Assembly (NCBI GenBank): GCA_963761975.1
Contig: CAVXIR010000007.1
Coordinates: 1,534,728 to 1,598,727 of the forward strand
DNA: 64,000 nt
Reading direction: 5' to 3'
Origin: JAMQPK01 sp963761975
Lineage (GTDB): Bacteria; Acidobacteriota; Vicinamibacteria; Vicinamibacterales; JAMQPK01
Below, one piece after another: positions 27,345 to 35,767 of this stretch (position 1 is the stretch's first letter; each line of letters opens with the position of its first letter). The notes beneath the pieces were generated by a model. That model had not been told where the DNA came from. It was given only the letters and a program-made list of their open reading frames with translations, and searched no databases. Both the position numbers and the translations under genes were made by a program.

Positions 27345-28642
27345 AGCTCCGGAAGCAAGATCAAGAGTTCAGGAATCCGAAGGTCTTCTATCCGGATCCC
27401 AAAAATGTCGACCTCGATCGCGTTCTTATTAACCTGTTTCTACTTCTCAAGTGCGATGGCAGCCGCCCGGCAACACGTGGCCGGCAGAAATCTGAGTTCG
27501 AAAAAGTCGATGTTCATCTAGATACGCTCGCATCCCTTCCCGGCGTCCAAGGCTTCAACGAGCACCGCGAGATTGCCCGACGCTGGCTTGAGACGGACAT
27601 CTTCGACTTGGTGAACCGCACGCGACCGACCGAGGCAATTGCCTCGCTGCGGCCGCTTCATCTTGATGCGCACAAAATCCGCGTCTCCAAGCACTGCCGC
27701 GACTACAACCATGCCGATGCGCTCTACGCGATGCTTGAGTACGGCGAGCAGCAGGCGCTCAAGGACCTGCGTTCTTATCTAGACCTCGGACGCGATCCAG
27801 CCACCAAGGCGTACGACGGGAAAACTGAACTGGACGTCGAGACACTTACCGTCCTCAAGCTTGTCGAAGGCCTCCCCGACATGTATTCCTCCGGCGAGAA
27901 GGTGACTCCGCACCCGCCTACGTGCATCGGTCAATCGCGCGTGCTCTGTGACGACATTCAGCGCCTCCTGGCGTACCGCGACGAGGTTCCCCGACCGGTG
28001 ATGATTGATTACCTGAAAACCATTCTTGGTCTTCATCTGGGACTCTATACGTTGCGCGTTGCTAGGCAGCTTCCTGGCTGGATCGCTGATAAAGAAGCGC
28101 ATGCGACCTGTCGCAACTGTCCCGTGTATGGACACTTGCCGTCGCCGTTCGCGGAATGTCCCTATGACCTCAGTCTCACCGTTGACATGGGAGATGACTA
28201 TCGCTCGCGCATGGCACAGCTTGCGCAGGAAAGCACTTCGGATGAATTCGCAAGGCTTCTCGATCTCGTTCGGGCCATCTTCGCTATGAATCATCTCCTT
28301 CGTTATGCACGGGAAGAGGGACTCAAGGATGACCCGCAGGAGGTGCCAAGCATTTTGGCATCACCACCGGAAATGTTCGATTCTGATTTCAAGGCTTTGC
28401 TGAAACAACTCATCCAACTCAACTCGGATGACGAGCAGGTGCCTCCAGAAATTCGCGCAATCCTTGATGCCGGGCTGTCACCCTTTGACTCCCTCATCGA
28501 GATCGTCACCCAACCGAATACGCGCGCACACGGGACGAGGGTCCACTGCACGTCAGGGAGGCCGCTTCAGAATTCGTGGCATCGCCGAGTCTTCCGAGCG
28601 CGACGTTGGGCTCACCGGAAGGCGCAACGGACGTCCTCTTAG
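27341..28642 (+). CDS. Unknown protein with Cys cluster, second gene of the ATPase cassette
   Basis: The product is 433 residues, starting at an ATG that overlaps the preceding stop by 4 bases. No enzyme motif is recognised. Conserved-looking blocks are NPKVFYPDPKNVDLDRVLINL near the N-terminus, RWLETDIFDLVNR, VSKHCRDYNHADALYAML, and a CxxC-x12-C cluster (Cys257, Cys260, Cys273) that could bind zinc. The last 35 residues become Arg-rich. At the same place the next gene's frame becomes Asp/Glu/Ala-rich, which suggests a frameshift near 28530. If so, this gene and the next may originally be one longer protein. It resembles, from memory and unverified, partner proteins of HerA-like ATPases in defence islands. 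Confidence 0.65.
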   Translation: MKLRKQDQEFRNPKVFYPDPKNVDLDRVLINLFLLLKCDGSRPATRGRQKSEFEKVDVHLDTLASLPGVQGFNEHREIARRWLETDIFDLVNRTRPTEAIASLRPLHLDAHKIRVSKHCRDYNHADALYAMLEYGEQQALKDLRSYLDLGRDPATKAYDGKTELDVETLTVLKLVEGLPDMYSSGEKVTPHPPTCIGQSRVLCDDIQRLLAYRDEVPRPVMIDYLKTILGLHLGLYTLRVARQLPGWIADKEAHATCRNCPVYGHLPSPFAECPYDLSLTVDMGDDYRSRMAQLAQESTSDEFARLLDLVRAIFAMNHLLRYAREEGLKDDPQEVPSILASPPEMFDSDFKALLKQLIQLNSDDEQVPPEIRAILDAGLSPFDSLIEIVTQPNTRAHGTRVHCTSGRPLQNSWHRRVFRARRWAHRKAQRTSS

Positions 28643-29979
28643 GAGAGACCGTCCAAGTGCCGACCGTCCTTGATGCGTCTCAGGCAGGCACAACGCACGA
28701 ACCCGTAGCGGAGCCCCCCATCTCAAAGTCTGAATCCGAGCGTCGTGTTTCCAGACCCGCGCCAATGCCGCTTACCGACATCCTCCTTGGCGCAACGGCC
28801 ATGACACCGCAGTACGGTGTAATCGGAAAATCTGGCTCGCAGAAGGTCGCGATTGACCTCAACGGCTGCAACACAATCAGCCTGTTCGGCGTTCAAGGCT
28901 TCGGAAAGTCGTACACATTGGGCGTCATCGCCGAGATGGCGTCGACGCCGAATCATGGAATCAACGTTCTTCCGGCTCCACTCGCGACAGTCATCTTCCA
29001 CTACCACAAGAGCGACGCGTACGAGCCTGAGTACGCGTCTGCAGTGGCTCCTAACCAGAAGAAGACCGAGATTGAGCGTCTGAGGACCGAGTTCGGAGCA
29101 GAGCCAACCGGCCTTCGCGATGTCATCCTGCTGGCTCCGGACGCCAAGGTCGATCAGCGCAGACGAGAGTTTCCGGGCATCACAGTAGAGCCGATAAAAT
29201 TCGCCTCGTCCGAGCTTGGAGCTGAAAGTTGGAAGTTTCTGCTCGGCGCCTATGGCAACGATTCGCTCTACATGCGACAGCTCGTTGCGATTATGCGCCG
29301 CCATCGAAGCGGGCTCACCGTCGACGCCTTCCGTCAGGAGATCGCATCGGCGGGCCTGCCGGCTGCGATCCAACGGCTTGCAGACGACCGCTTGAACCTG
29401 GCGGAGCCCTACATCGACGACACCAAGCGTTTGGGAGACCTTCTACGTCCAGGGCGGACGGTGGTCGTCGACCTTCGGGATGAATGGATCGAGAAGGACG
29501 AGGCACTTGGCCTCTTCGTTGTGATGTTGCGCATCTTCGCGGCGACGAAGTTCGGCGGACGCGACTTCAACAAACTGGTCGTATTCGATGAGGCCCACAA
29601 ATACATCACCGAGTCCGACCTGATTGGTCAGGTCGTCGAGACGATCAGGGAAATGCGCCATCAGGTCACGAGCGTGGTCATTGCGAGCCAGGACCCATTG
29701 TCGGTCCCGCGAGCGGTCATCGAACTCACGTCGATACTGTTGCTGCACCGCATGACGTCTCCCCAATGGCTAAAGCACCTCAAGAGCGCACTGGTGGCCC
29801 TCGAAGACGTCGAGGAAGGTCACCTGGCCGGCCTTGGTCCTGGCGAGGTACTTGTCTGGGCTCAACGCAGTACAGAGAAGCGGTTCACACAACGGCCACA
29901 CAAGTTGCACGTGCGCCCGCGATTTACGCAGCATGGAGGAGGAACGAAGACGGCGGTCCAGGGTCATACGATCCGCTGA
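28576..29979 (+). CDS. HerA/FtsK-like P-loop ATPase, third gene of the ATPase cassette
   Basis: The product is up to 467 residues from a GTG at 28576, or 404 from the ATG at 28765. Walker A is FGVQGFGKSYTLG (Gly/Lys around residues 105-112). Walker B with catalytic Glu is KLVVFDEAHKYI (about 333-344). A sensor-like segment VVIASQDPLSVP follows, then a C-terminal RPRFTQHGG block. The pattern fits HerA/VirB4-like ATPases (DUF87 type) that act as motors on DNA or gate nuclease complexes. It overlaps the preceding gene by 67 bases. It ends 300 bases before the tRNA-Pro. Similar ATPases occur in BREX, Dpt and MADS-like defence systems; the exact family is not settled here. It probably needs the two upstream products. 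Confidence 0.8.
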   Translation: MASPSLPSATLGSPEGATDVLLGETVQVPTVLDASQAGTTHEPVAEPPISKSESERRVSRPAPMPLTDILLGATAMTPQYGVIGKSGSQKVAIDLNGCNTISLFGVQGFGKSYTLGVIAEMASTPNHGINVLPAPLATVIFHYHKSDAYEPEYASAVAPNQKKTEIERLRTEFGAEPTGLRDVILLAPDAKVDQRRREFPGITVEPIKFASSELGAESWKFLLGAYGNDSLYMRQLVAIMRRHRSGLTVDAFRQEIASAGLPAAIQRLADDRLNLAEPYIDDTKRLGDLLRPGRTVVVDLRDEWIEKDEALGLFVVMLRIFAATKFGGRDFNKLVVFDEAHKYITESDLIGQVVETIREMRHQVTSVVIASQDPLSVPRAVIELTSILLLHRMTSPQWLKHLKSALVALEDVEEGHLAGLGPGEVLVWAQRSTEKRFTQRPHKLHVRPRFTQHGGGTKTAVQGHTIR

Positions 29980-30095
29980 TCCTTATCGATGGTCGGTGGA
30001 TTAATGACATCGCACGCGATGAGGCGTTCCAATTTCCGGTGCCGCAGTTTTCTGCCCGGATTGCCTCGCGGCTGGCTGTTTGCCGTACAAAAGAA

Positions 30096-30118
30096 ATGGC
30101 CGGCATCCGACCGGCCAT
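30096..30118 (-). terminator. Hairpin, probable terminator of the tRNA-Pro transcript
   Basis: ATGGCCGG and CCGGCCAT form a perfect 8-bp stem with a 7-base loop. On the minus strand the stem is followed by TTTCTTTTG. It lies downstream of the leftward tRNA-Pro and could end that transcript. On plus it could also act after the ATPase gene, but the T tract there is poor. Confidence 0.45.
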
Positions 30119-30177
30119 AGTTTGTTCGTTCGAGGAATTCGCCTGTGCGGCGTCAATGCTGACTGGCAGTGCCCTTT

Positions 30178-30196
30178 AGCATACAAACAGCATACA
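30178..30196. repeat. AGCATACA direct repeat with 11-bp period
   Basis: AGCATACA occurs at 30178-30185 and 30189-30196, 83 bp inside the tRNA-Pro 3' end. It has the same spacing and a related sequence to the pairs at 1890 and 2161. Candidate recombinase arm site at the right end of the island. Confidence 0.5.
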
Positions 30197-30213
30197 GGTT
30201 TGAGCCCGAAAAC

Positions 30214-30250
30214 GACCGATCATGGCCGATCATCGCCGACCATGACCGAC
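30214..30250. repeat. Three to four 10-bp tandem repeats
   Basis: Units GACCGATCAT, GGCCGATCAT, CGCCGACCAT and GACCGAC follow each other without gaps. They lie between the arm-type repeats and the tRNA, so they may be part of the recombination site or a protein binding array. Confidence 0.5.
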
Positions 30251-30277
30251 GGACTTTCCTAATGTTTCCGGGAAAAG

Positions 30278-30355
<78 letters not shown>

Positions 30356-30445
30356 ACGACCGTTATCTTATCACTACAGCGTTTTCCGCAAACGCTTTCG
30401 TGTCCGCCCTCACCCAGGCCCTCGCCTCCGACACAGAGGTGTCCG

Positions 30446-30679
30446 CTATACGCGATCGTCGACGCCCTTCACCCCGGCTCTCTTCGCACAATGCGCGCAG
30501 CAGTAGAACGTGCCGTTGGCTTCGACTCCGTGGCCGACGATACGGCACTGACAGTGCGCGCACGTCGGCGCGAGCATATGGATCGCACACTCGAAACTGT
30601 CGAACGTGTGCGAAATCCCCCCCTGCATCACCTGAAACGATTTGTCGTAGTTGTTGCCGCACACTTCACATTGAGCCAT
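30446..30679 (-). CDS. Small zinc-ribbon-like protein
   Basis: The product is 77 residues with at least eight cysteines in CxxC pairs: CEVCGNNYDKSF near the N-terminus, FDSFECAIHML, CAHCQCRI and FYCCAHCAKRAG at the end. The pattern indicates bound zinc. This small, highly conserved protein occurs widely in soil bacteria and proteobacteria, and no function is established that I know of. It starts at the ATG 30679. A REP-like palindrome lies just upstream. It is not in an obvious operon. Confidence 0.75.
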   Translation of the reverse strand: MAQCEVCGNNYDKSFQVMQGGISHTFDSFECAIHMLAPTCAHCQCRIVGHGVEANGTFYCCAHCAKRAGVKGVDDRV

Positions 30680-30691
30680 CGCTGCCTCCGA

Positions 30692-30764
30692 GCCGGTCCG
30701 GCTGAGGCCGGACGTTTCGTGTTTACAGTCCGGCTTTAGCCTGGCTAAAGCCGGACACTACGTA
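30692..30764. repeat. REP-like palindromes
   Basis: GGTCCGGC/GGCCGGAC at about 30695-30712 is followed by TCCGGCTTTAGCC-tggc-TAAAGCCGGA (about 30729-30753) and then cactacgta. The stem with an internal TTTAG and the adjoining TAC/GTA flank resemble the palindromes around the RAYT gene at 42.8 kb, so this is probably a dispersed member of the same family. Confidence 0.5.
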
Positions 30765-31129
30765 CTGATGTAGCCGTCGACCATGTGGGACGGCATCGGG
30801 TGACAGAACCGCAGAATGATGCAGGACTGCGAACCGTCGATTTCAAGCGACGTATCGACGTTGCTTTCCGATTGCTCGAGCACAACACGCTGTGGATCGT
30901 GAATCGACTCGGTCTCGAGATGGCCACTGGCGCGATCGTCGACGGCCAATGCGACGACGCCGGCCTCCGATCGCACACCGCGAAGCGCACCATTGCGGTG
31001 CCGGGTTTCGATGCCTTCGTCGAAGAACTCGTCGAAACGCTCGATGCCCACGAGCCAGCCTTCATGCTGCCCAGTGAACGACTCGAAAAACTCCGGCCAA
31101 TCTGCCCGTGCGATCTCGCGCCGCTTCAT
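30758..31129 (-). CDS. DUF5335-like protein
   Basis: The product is 123 residues (MKRREIARADWPEFFESFTGQHEGWLV and so on). The order of blocks (W..FF..FT..H.GW, then PL-type strand repeats, a .H.....P..V segment and a final LRF) fits the DUF5335 family. That family is often found with stress and host-interaction genes in soil bacteria. Function unknown. The ATG at 31129 overlaps the stop of the dienelactone hydrolase-like gene (31126). The plus strand is also open over this region, but the minus ORF has the better domain match and the operon coupling. Confidence 0.7.
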   Translation of the reverse strand: MKRREIARADWPEFFESFTGQHEGWLVGIERFDEFFDEGIETRHRNGALRGVRSEAGVVALAVDDRASGHLETESIHDPQRVVLEQSESNVDTSLEIDGSQSCIILRFCHPMPSHMVDGYIST

Positions 31130-31786
31130 GCCGGCTTCTTTTCACCCTGGAGATGACGGATAAACCAGTCACCTGCCAGGTGGCCCACGGTTTCCAGTGC
31201 GCCGGGCTCGTGAAACATGTGTGACGCGCCTGGGACGATTTCCAGGCGCACCTCCGCTTTCATGCGGGCCATTGCCTCACGATTCAACTCGAGGGCGTCG
31301 TGGTCCTCCCCACCGACAATCAGCAAGGTCGGCGCGGCGACCGCAGGAAGCACCGAATCCGCGAGATCCGGTCGTCCGCCACGCGAGACGATCGCTGAGA
31401 CGTCTTTCCGGCGTTCGGCGGCAACGACCAGCGCCGCCGCAGCACCAGGTACTCGCACTGAATAAACCCAATGGCACCCTGGTCTGATAACGCAGTTGGT
31501 CGACAATGGCGGCAACGCGCCTCGCGAGAAAGCCGATATCGAATCGAAGGTGGCCGCTGAACTGGTCGGCGCGCTCTTCATCCGGGGTCAAGAGGTCCAT
31601 CAGCACGGTCCCCAGGCCAACGCCACGGAGCTGTGTCGCCACGAACTGATTGCGCGGGCTGTGACGACTGCTGCCGCTGCCGTGTACGAAGAGCACCAGA
31701 CCGGCGGCAGCGGGAGGAATTGCCACATCCGCATCGATGTGAATGCCATCGACGTTGAAGCGGACGGCGGTTTCGGAAGTCTCCAA
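31126..31786 (-). pseudogene. Dienelactone hydrolase-like protein, one frameshift
   Basis: A TTG start at 31786 behind AGGAG begins METSETAVRFNVDGIHIDAD. Strand and turn motifs are LVLFVHGSGSSRHSPRN and TVLMDLLTPDEERAD. The frame shifts near 31455, at the nucleophile elbow: one frame gives LGLFSAST, the next GAAAALVVAAER. The rest (PTLLIVGGEDHDALELNREA, VPGASHMFHEPGALE) supplies Asp and His. One base lost or gained explains the break; corrected, the protein is about 220 residues. It sits between the erythromycin esterase-like gene and DUF5335 in one leftward operon. Confidence 0.82.
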
Positions 31787-31789
31787 TGG

Positions 31790-33103
31790 CTAAACTCCTG
31801 TCGGAAACGTCTCGGGCACCTCATGCAAGGCCCACGGCGCGACCGTTTCGAGCGGGCGCACGACGCTTGTATGATCGAAGTGCATCACTGCGTCGAATTG
31901 GGACGACAGGCTCGCATGCAAGTAATGGCTCTGCCGTTCGGTGTCTGGGCGGTAGATCACGCCAATGGCGCGCTCCAGCCGCGGCTTCATCAAGAGGTGC
32001 CGGACCGGCTCGTCGTGCAGCGGCAGAAAGAATCGTGGGCTCGTGAGCTCGTGAAACAGGTGCTCGTAGCTGTCGGCCAGCGCCGGTCTCACGCGTTTCA
32101 GCTCGACCGTTCCGCCCCATTCAGACGCCGCTGTCACCGTACCGTGCGATGTCGTGTACCCGATCAGGCACGTCTGTCCGGGAAAACGTTCGCGCATCAG
32201 CTGACCGACGTTGAGCTCGCCGCGCTGTCCCATCTGCGTCGCACGGGCGTCGCCCACATGCGAATTGTGCGCCCAGACGACGACCCTTGCCGGGCGCTCG
32301 CTTTCGCCGAGATGATGTCTCACCGCCTCGATCGTTCCCGCCATGTGCATGTCTCTCAGGTTCCACGATTGCGGCCCGCCGCGTAACATCGTGCGGTAGT
32401 ACTCTTCGGCGCTCGTCACGAGACGTGCATTCTGCTCGGCAAAGAGGTATTCGTCGCGCCCGACAAGGGCGTCTCGTGACAGGCTGGCCGAACGGCGCTG
32501 CAAATCCAACAACACCGAAATCACATCGTTTTCACAGGACTCCAGCCCGAAGGTTTCAGAGTAGGCATAGGTCTCCGGATCTCCTCCGTAGCGATCGAAG
32601 CAGGCATAGCGCTCGCGGGCCCGGCGAGCCGCATCAGAATCGCGCTGGTCGAGATATTGCAGAACAGCGCGCATGGACGCATGCAGCGCGTACAGATCCA
32701 TCCCGTAGAATCCCGCCTGCTCATGGGGCAGCAACCCATCGTTGTGCTCGTAGAGCCACTCGACGAATTCGACGACATCAGCGTTTCGCCACATCCAGGT
32801 TGGGAAGCGCTTGAAGTCGTCGAGTGCCTCGACCGCGCTCCTGTCGTGGCTCGCGTGGCGCACGTATCGATTGATGCGATAGGCGTCGGGCCAATCGGCT
32901 TCGACAATCACCGCGCGAACACCGCTCTCGACGATGAGCCGCCTCGCGATGCGGGCGCGATTCGCATAGAACTCGTGAGTGCCGTGGCTCGCTTCGCCGA
33001 GCAGCACGATCGGCGCCTCACCGATGAGCTCGATCACCGTCCCGGTGTCGGCGACGTCAGTGAGCGGTGTGAAGGCCGTTTGAATGGCGTCGTGCGGCGT
33101 CAT
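31790..33103 (-). CDS. Erythromycin esterase-like protein
   Basis: The product is 437 residues. Family landmarks are IVLLGEASHGTHEFY (catalytic-type Glu and His), VIVEADWPDAYRINRYV, WMWRNADVVEFVEWL, FYGMDLYAL and VVWAHNSHVGDARAT. Members of this family include macrolide esterases EreA/EreB, but most soil homologues have no proven antibiotic substrate. There is no signal peptide, so it is probably cytoplasmic. Its 5' end overlaps the phosphoribosyltransferase gene by 47 bases, and the stop is followed 4 bases later by the next gene. The phosphoribosyltransferase, esterase and hydrolase set recurs in soil genomes, which suggests a joint stress function. Confidence 0.88.
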   Translation of the reverse strand: MTPHDAIQTAFTPLTDVADTGTVIELIGEAPIVLLGEASHGTHEFYANRARIARRLIVESGVRAVIVEADWPDAYRINRYVRHASHDRSAVEALDDFKRFPTWMWRNADVVEFVEWLYEHNDGLLPHEQAGFYGMDLYALHASMRAVLQYLDQRDSDAARRARERYACFDRYGGDPETYAYSETFGLESCENDVISVLLDLQRRSASLSRDALVGRDEYLFAEQNARLVTSAEEYYRTMLRGGPQSWNLRDMHMAGTIEAVRHHLGESERPARVVVWAHNSHVGDARATQMGQRGELNVGQLMRERFPGQTCLIGYTTSHGTVTAASEWGGTVELKRVRPALADSYEHLFHELTSPRFFLPLHDEPVRHLLMKPRLERAIGVIYRPDTERQSHYLHASLSSQFDAVMHFDHTSVVRPLETVAPWALHEVPETFPTGV

Positions 33104-33740
33104 GGCTCAAGAGCTCGCGAACTTCGTCATCAGTGGTTTGAGAGAAGTCTTCGTACCAGAGCCCGACTGCCGAGAACTCGGGCGGTGTACGGAGACACAC
33201 GATTTCCTCGACTTCGGGCTCGAACTCGCGGCACGTGGTGGGGGCCGCAACAGGTACGGCCACCACAATGGCGCTCGGTTTTTCATGACGAATGGCGTTG
33301 ATGGCCGCCCGCATGCTCGAGCCCGTGGCGAGGCCGTCATCCACGAGGATGACCGTCTTATTGCCAAGCTCGGGAAACGGTCGGTCGCCGCGATACTCCT
33401 GAAGGCGCCGCTGGAGCTCACGCCCTTCGCGCTCCGCGACGGCACGAATGACATGCGGAGGAATGTTGTACGCCGTGACGACATCGCCGTTGAGCACCTC
33501 GGTGCCCCTGCCGGCAATGGCGCCCATGGCAAGCTCGGGCTGCCAGGGCACCCCGAGCTTGCGGACGACAAACACGTCGAGCGGCACCTTCAGATCTCGA
33601 GCAATTTCGGAGGCCACGGGCACGCCGCCACGCGGAAGCGCAAGGACCACGACGTCGTCGCGGTCTTTGTAGTGTGCGAGCTGCCGGGCCAGCAACTGAC
33701 CTGCCTCGCGGCGATCGTGAAATCGCTGCAATCCGTCCAT
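33057..33740 (-). CDS. Phosphoribosyltransferase-family protein
   Basis: The product is 227 residues with the PRPP-binding motif VILVDDGLATGSSM near residue 130 and ALPRGGVPVASEIA near residue 35, as in type I phosphoribosyltransferases. The family with DVFVVRKLGVPWQPELAMGA is found next to hydrolases and erythromycin esterases and is not a known nucleotide salvage enzyme. It is the first gene of the leftward operon and overlaps the esterase gene by 47 bases, so the exact stop/start relation is tight. Substrate unknown. Confidence 0.88.
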   Translation of the reverse strand: MDGLQRFHDRREAGQLLARQLAHYKDRDDVVVLALPRGGVPVASEIARDLKVPLDVFVVRKLGVPWQPELAMGAIAGRGTEVLNGDVVTAYNIPPHVIRAVAEREGRELQRRLQEYRGDRPFPELGNKTVILVDDGLATGSSMRAAINAIRHEKPSAIVVAVPVAAPTTCREFEPEVEEIVCLRTPPEFSAVGLWYEDFSQTTDDEVRELLSHDAARRHSNGLHTAH

Positions 33741-33781
33741 GAACTGGGTAGCTCAGAGCGGATTACGTGCAACGGCCGTGC

Positions 33782-34537
33782 CTATCGGGCCGTTTCGAGC
33801 TCCAGAAGGATTTCTTCCACGGTGGGAATGACGCTGTACGCTGTTAAATCAGGCTGCAAGGGTGTCACGGAAATGTAGCCATCGCGCACCGCCTGAAAGT
33901 CGGAGCGATCGTGGGGCTCCCATTCGTTCTGCCCTTCCTCGATCCAGAAGTATCGCTGGCCGCGTGGGTCGATTCGTTCGTCCACTTTGGTGATGTGATT
34001 ACGGCGCGCCTGCACCGTCACTTTGAAGCCTCGCGTCGGCCCCTTGGGCACATTGATGTTCAAAAACGTACGGGAGGGAATGCCTTTCTCCAACACCGAC
34101 TGCGCAACGATTCGCGCGCCCCGCGCGGCTTCCGAGAAATCAAATTTCTCGCCGGTGTTCTGCAGCGATACGGCAATGCCTGGAGCACCCAGCAGCGCAG
34201 CTTCGAACGCTCCCGAGACGGTGCCTGAATAGGTCACATCGTCCCCCAGGTTCCATCCTTTATTGATGCCGGACACGACGAGATCGGGCATGCCACGAAG
34301 CACGCTGGTCAGAGCGATGTTCACGCAATCCGACGGCGTGCCGTCCACGGCGTAGACACGCTCAGCAATCGTTTCAATACGGAGCGGGCGGCGCAGAGTG
34401 AGGGCGTGTCCGATTGCGCTGGCTTCGGCCAGTGGGGCAACGACGGTGACCTCACCGAGAGGCTTCATCGCATCGGCCAGCGCTTGAAGACCCTCCGAGC
34501 GCACGCCATCATCATTGGTAACCAGGATACGTTTCAT
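33782..34537 (-). CDS. surE: 5'/3'-nucleotidase SurE
   Basis: The product is 251 residues from the ATG at 34537 (MKRILVTNDDGVRSEGLQAL), which carries the metal-binding DD of the family. Further motifs are VVAPLAEASAIGHALTL, GTPSDCVNIAL, DLVVSGINKGWNLGDDVTYSGTVSGA and FLNINVP. SurE is a metal-dependent phosphatase of nucleoside monophosphates linked to stationary-phase survival. Twelve more codons upstream are in frame but lack homology. The start overlaps the stop of the MFS gene by 26 bases. Confidence 0.95.
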   Translation of the reverse strand: MKRILVTNDDGVRSEGLQALADAMKPLGEVTVVAPLAEASAIGHALTLRRPLRIETIAERVYAVDGTPSDCVNIALTSVLRGMPDLVVSGINKGWNLGDDVTYSGTVSGAFEAALLGAPGIAVSLQNTGEKFDFSEAARGARIVAQSVLEKGIPSRTFLNINVPKGPTRGFKVTVQARRNHITKVDERIDPRGQRYFWIEEGQNEWEPHDRSDFQAVRDGYISVTPLQPDLTAYSVIPTVEEILLELETAR

Positions 34538-35723
34538 ACTTGGAATTATCGGCCGGAGCCGGTACGAGCACAAACAAGAGCCCCGACGCGATCAGTGCAA
34601 GCATTGCACCCGTGAGAAATGCCGGCCGCGCACCAAAGGCGTTCCAGACGAGCCCGAACGCCACGCTGGAGAGCAAGGCCCCGATCCCTGTTATGGCGTT
34701 GTAGACGCCAAATGTGGCTCCACGCTGCAACGGATGCGCGAAATCGGCAACCAGCGCCCGCTCGGTGCCTTCGACTGCACCGTAATAAATGCCATACACC
34801 AGAAACCAGACGACGAGCGCCCACATGGTGGTCGCGAACGCAAAGCCGGCATACACCACGGCATAGGTCAGCCATCCGATCGCAATCAGCCGCCTGCGGC
34901 CAAAGCGATCTGAAGCGGAGCCGCCGACAAGCGACGCAGCCATCTTGACGACATGCAGCAGCGACCACAACATCGGAATCAGCTCGGGGCCACCAGCCGC
35001 TTCGGTCAGACGTAATAACAAGAACGCATCGGCAGAGTTTCCCAGGGTGAAGACAGACAACACGACGAGGTACCTCACCAACGGCACCGGCAGCGCGCCG
35101 AGCTTCGCGATTGCGGATTGGGGATGAGTGGTGCCGACCTTCAGGAGGGCCCTGGGCTCGCGAACCCAAAGGAGCAGAACGATCGTCGCCACACCTGGAA
35201 TCGCCGTCAACGCGAAAAGCGTTCGATAACGACCCGGCAATGCGAGCAGAAAGATTGAAGCCAGCGCGGGGCCGAGCACCGCACCGGTGTGATCCATTGC
35301 GCGATGAAATCCGTACACCTTGCCGCGATTCGTGGAGTCGGCGAACTCGGCAAGCATGGCATCGCGTGGCGCTCCGCGGATGCCCTTTCCCACGCGATCG
35401 ATGAATCGCAGCAGAAATACCACCGACCAGCCGGATGCGATGCTCATGAACGGCCGAGCCGCCCCAGACAGTGAATAGCCGAACAGCACAATCGGTTTAC
35501 GGCGTTTCCACCGGTCGGACACGCGACCCGAGAGAATTTTCAGGACGCTGCTTACCGCTTCGGCCACGCCTTCGATGACACCAAGCGAAACGGCACTTGC
35601 CCCGAGAGCGGTCGTAAGAAAGAACGGGAGAAGCGGATAAATGGCCTCGCTGGCGACGTCATTCAACAAACTCACAGCACCAAGCAGCCATACGCCGGCA
35701 GGCAGTGCCCATGGTTTTGTCAT
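34512..35723 (-). CDS. MFS transporter
   Basis: The product is 403 residues from the ATG at 35723 (MTKPWALPAGVWLLGAVSLL) with about twelve hydrophobic helices. The loop 2-3 motif GRVSDRWKRRKPIVLFGYSL and its second-half copy GGSASDRFGRRRLIAIGWL are typical of the major facilitator superfamily, and VGKGIRGAPRDAML is characteristic of a subgroup with unknown substrates. An extended ORF to 35891 has no homology. The 3' end overlaps surE. It is divergent from amrS. Confidence 0.9.
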   Translation of the reverse strand: MTKPWALPAGVWLLGAVSLLNDVASEAIYPLLPFFLTTALGASAVSLGVIEGVAEAVSSVLKILSGRVSDRWKRRKPIVLFGYSLSGAARPFMSIASGWSVVFLLRFIDRVGKGIRGAPRDAMLAEFADSTNRGKVYGFHRAMDHTGAVLGPALASIFLLALPGRYRTLFALTAIPGVATIVLLLWVREPRALLKVGTTHPQSAIAKLGALPVPLVRYLVVLSVFTLGNSADAFLLLRLTEAAGGPELIPMLWSLLHVVKMAASLVGGSASDRFGRRRLIAIGWLTYAVVYAGFAFATTMWALVVWFLVYGIYYGAVEGTERALVADFAHPLQRGATFGVYNAITGIGALLSSVAFGLVWNAFGARPAFLTGAMLALIASGLLFVLVPAPADNSKYETYPGYQ

Positions 35724-35767
35724 GATCCGTCGCGAGCATGTCGTACAATTGATAGACAGACAAGAAC

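Noticed and set aside
29766..30179. 137-codon plus-strand ORF near the tRNA
   Set aside because: It overlaps the ATPase C-terminus in another frame and then runs through the hairpin. No domain and no ribosome binding site.
30207..30250. Ten-bp tandem repeats as a plasmid-type iteron origin
   Set aside because: Only three to four units, no Rep gene, no AT-rich stretch. A recombination-site function near the tRNA is more plausible.
30785..31156. 123-codon plus-strand ORF opposite DUF5335
   Set aside because: The minus-strand frame of the same length matches DUF5335 and overlaps the upstream gene by ATGA. The plus frame has neither support.
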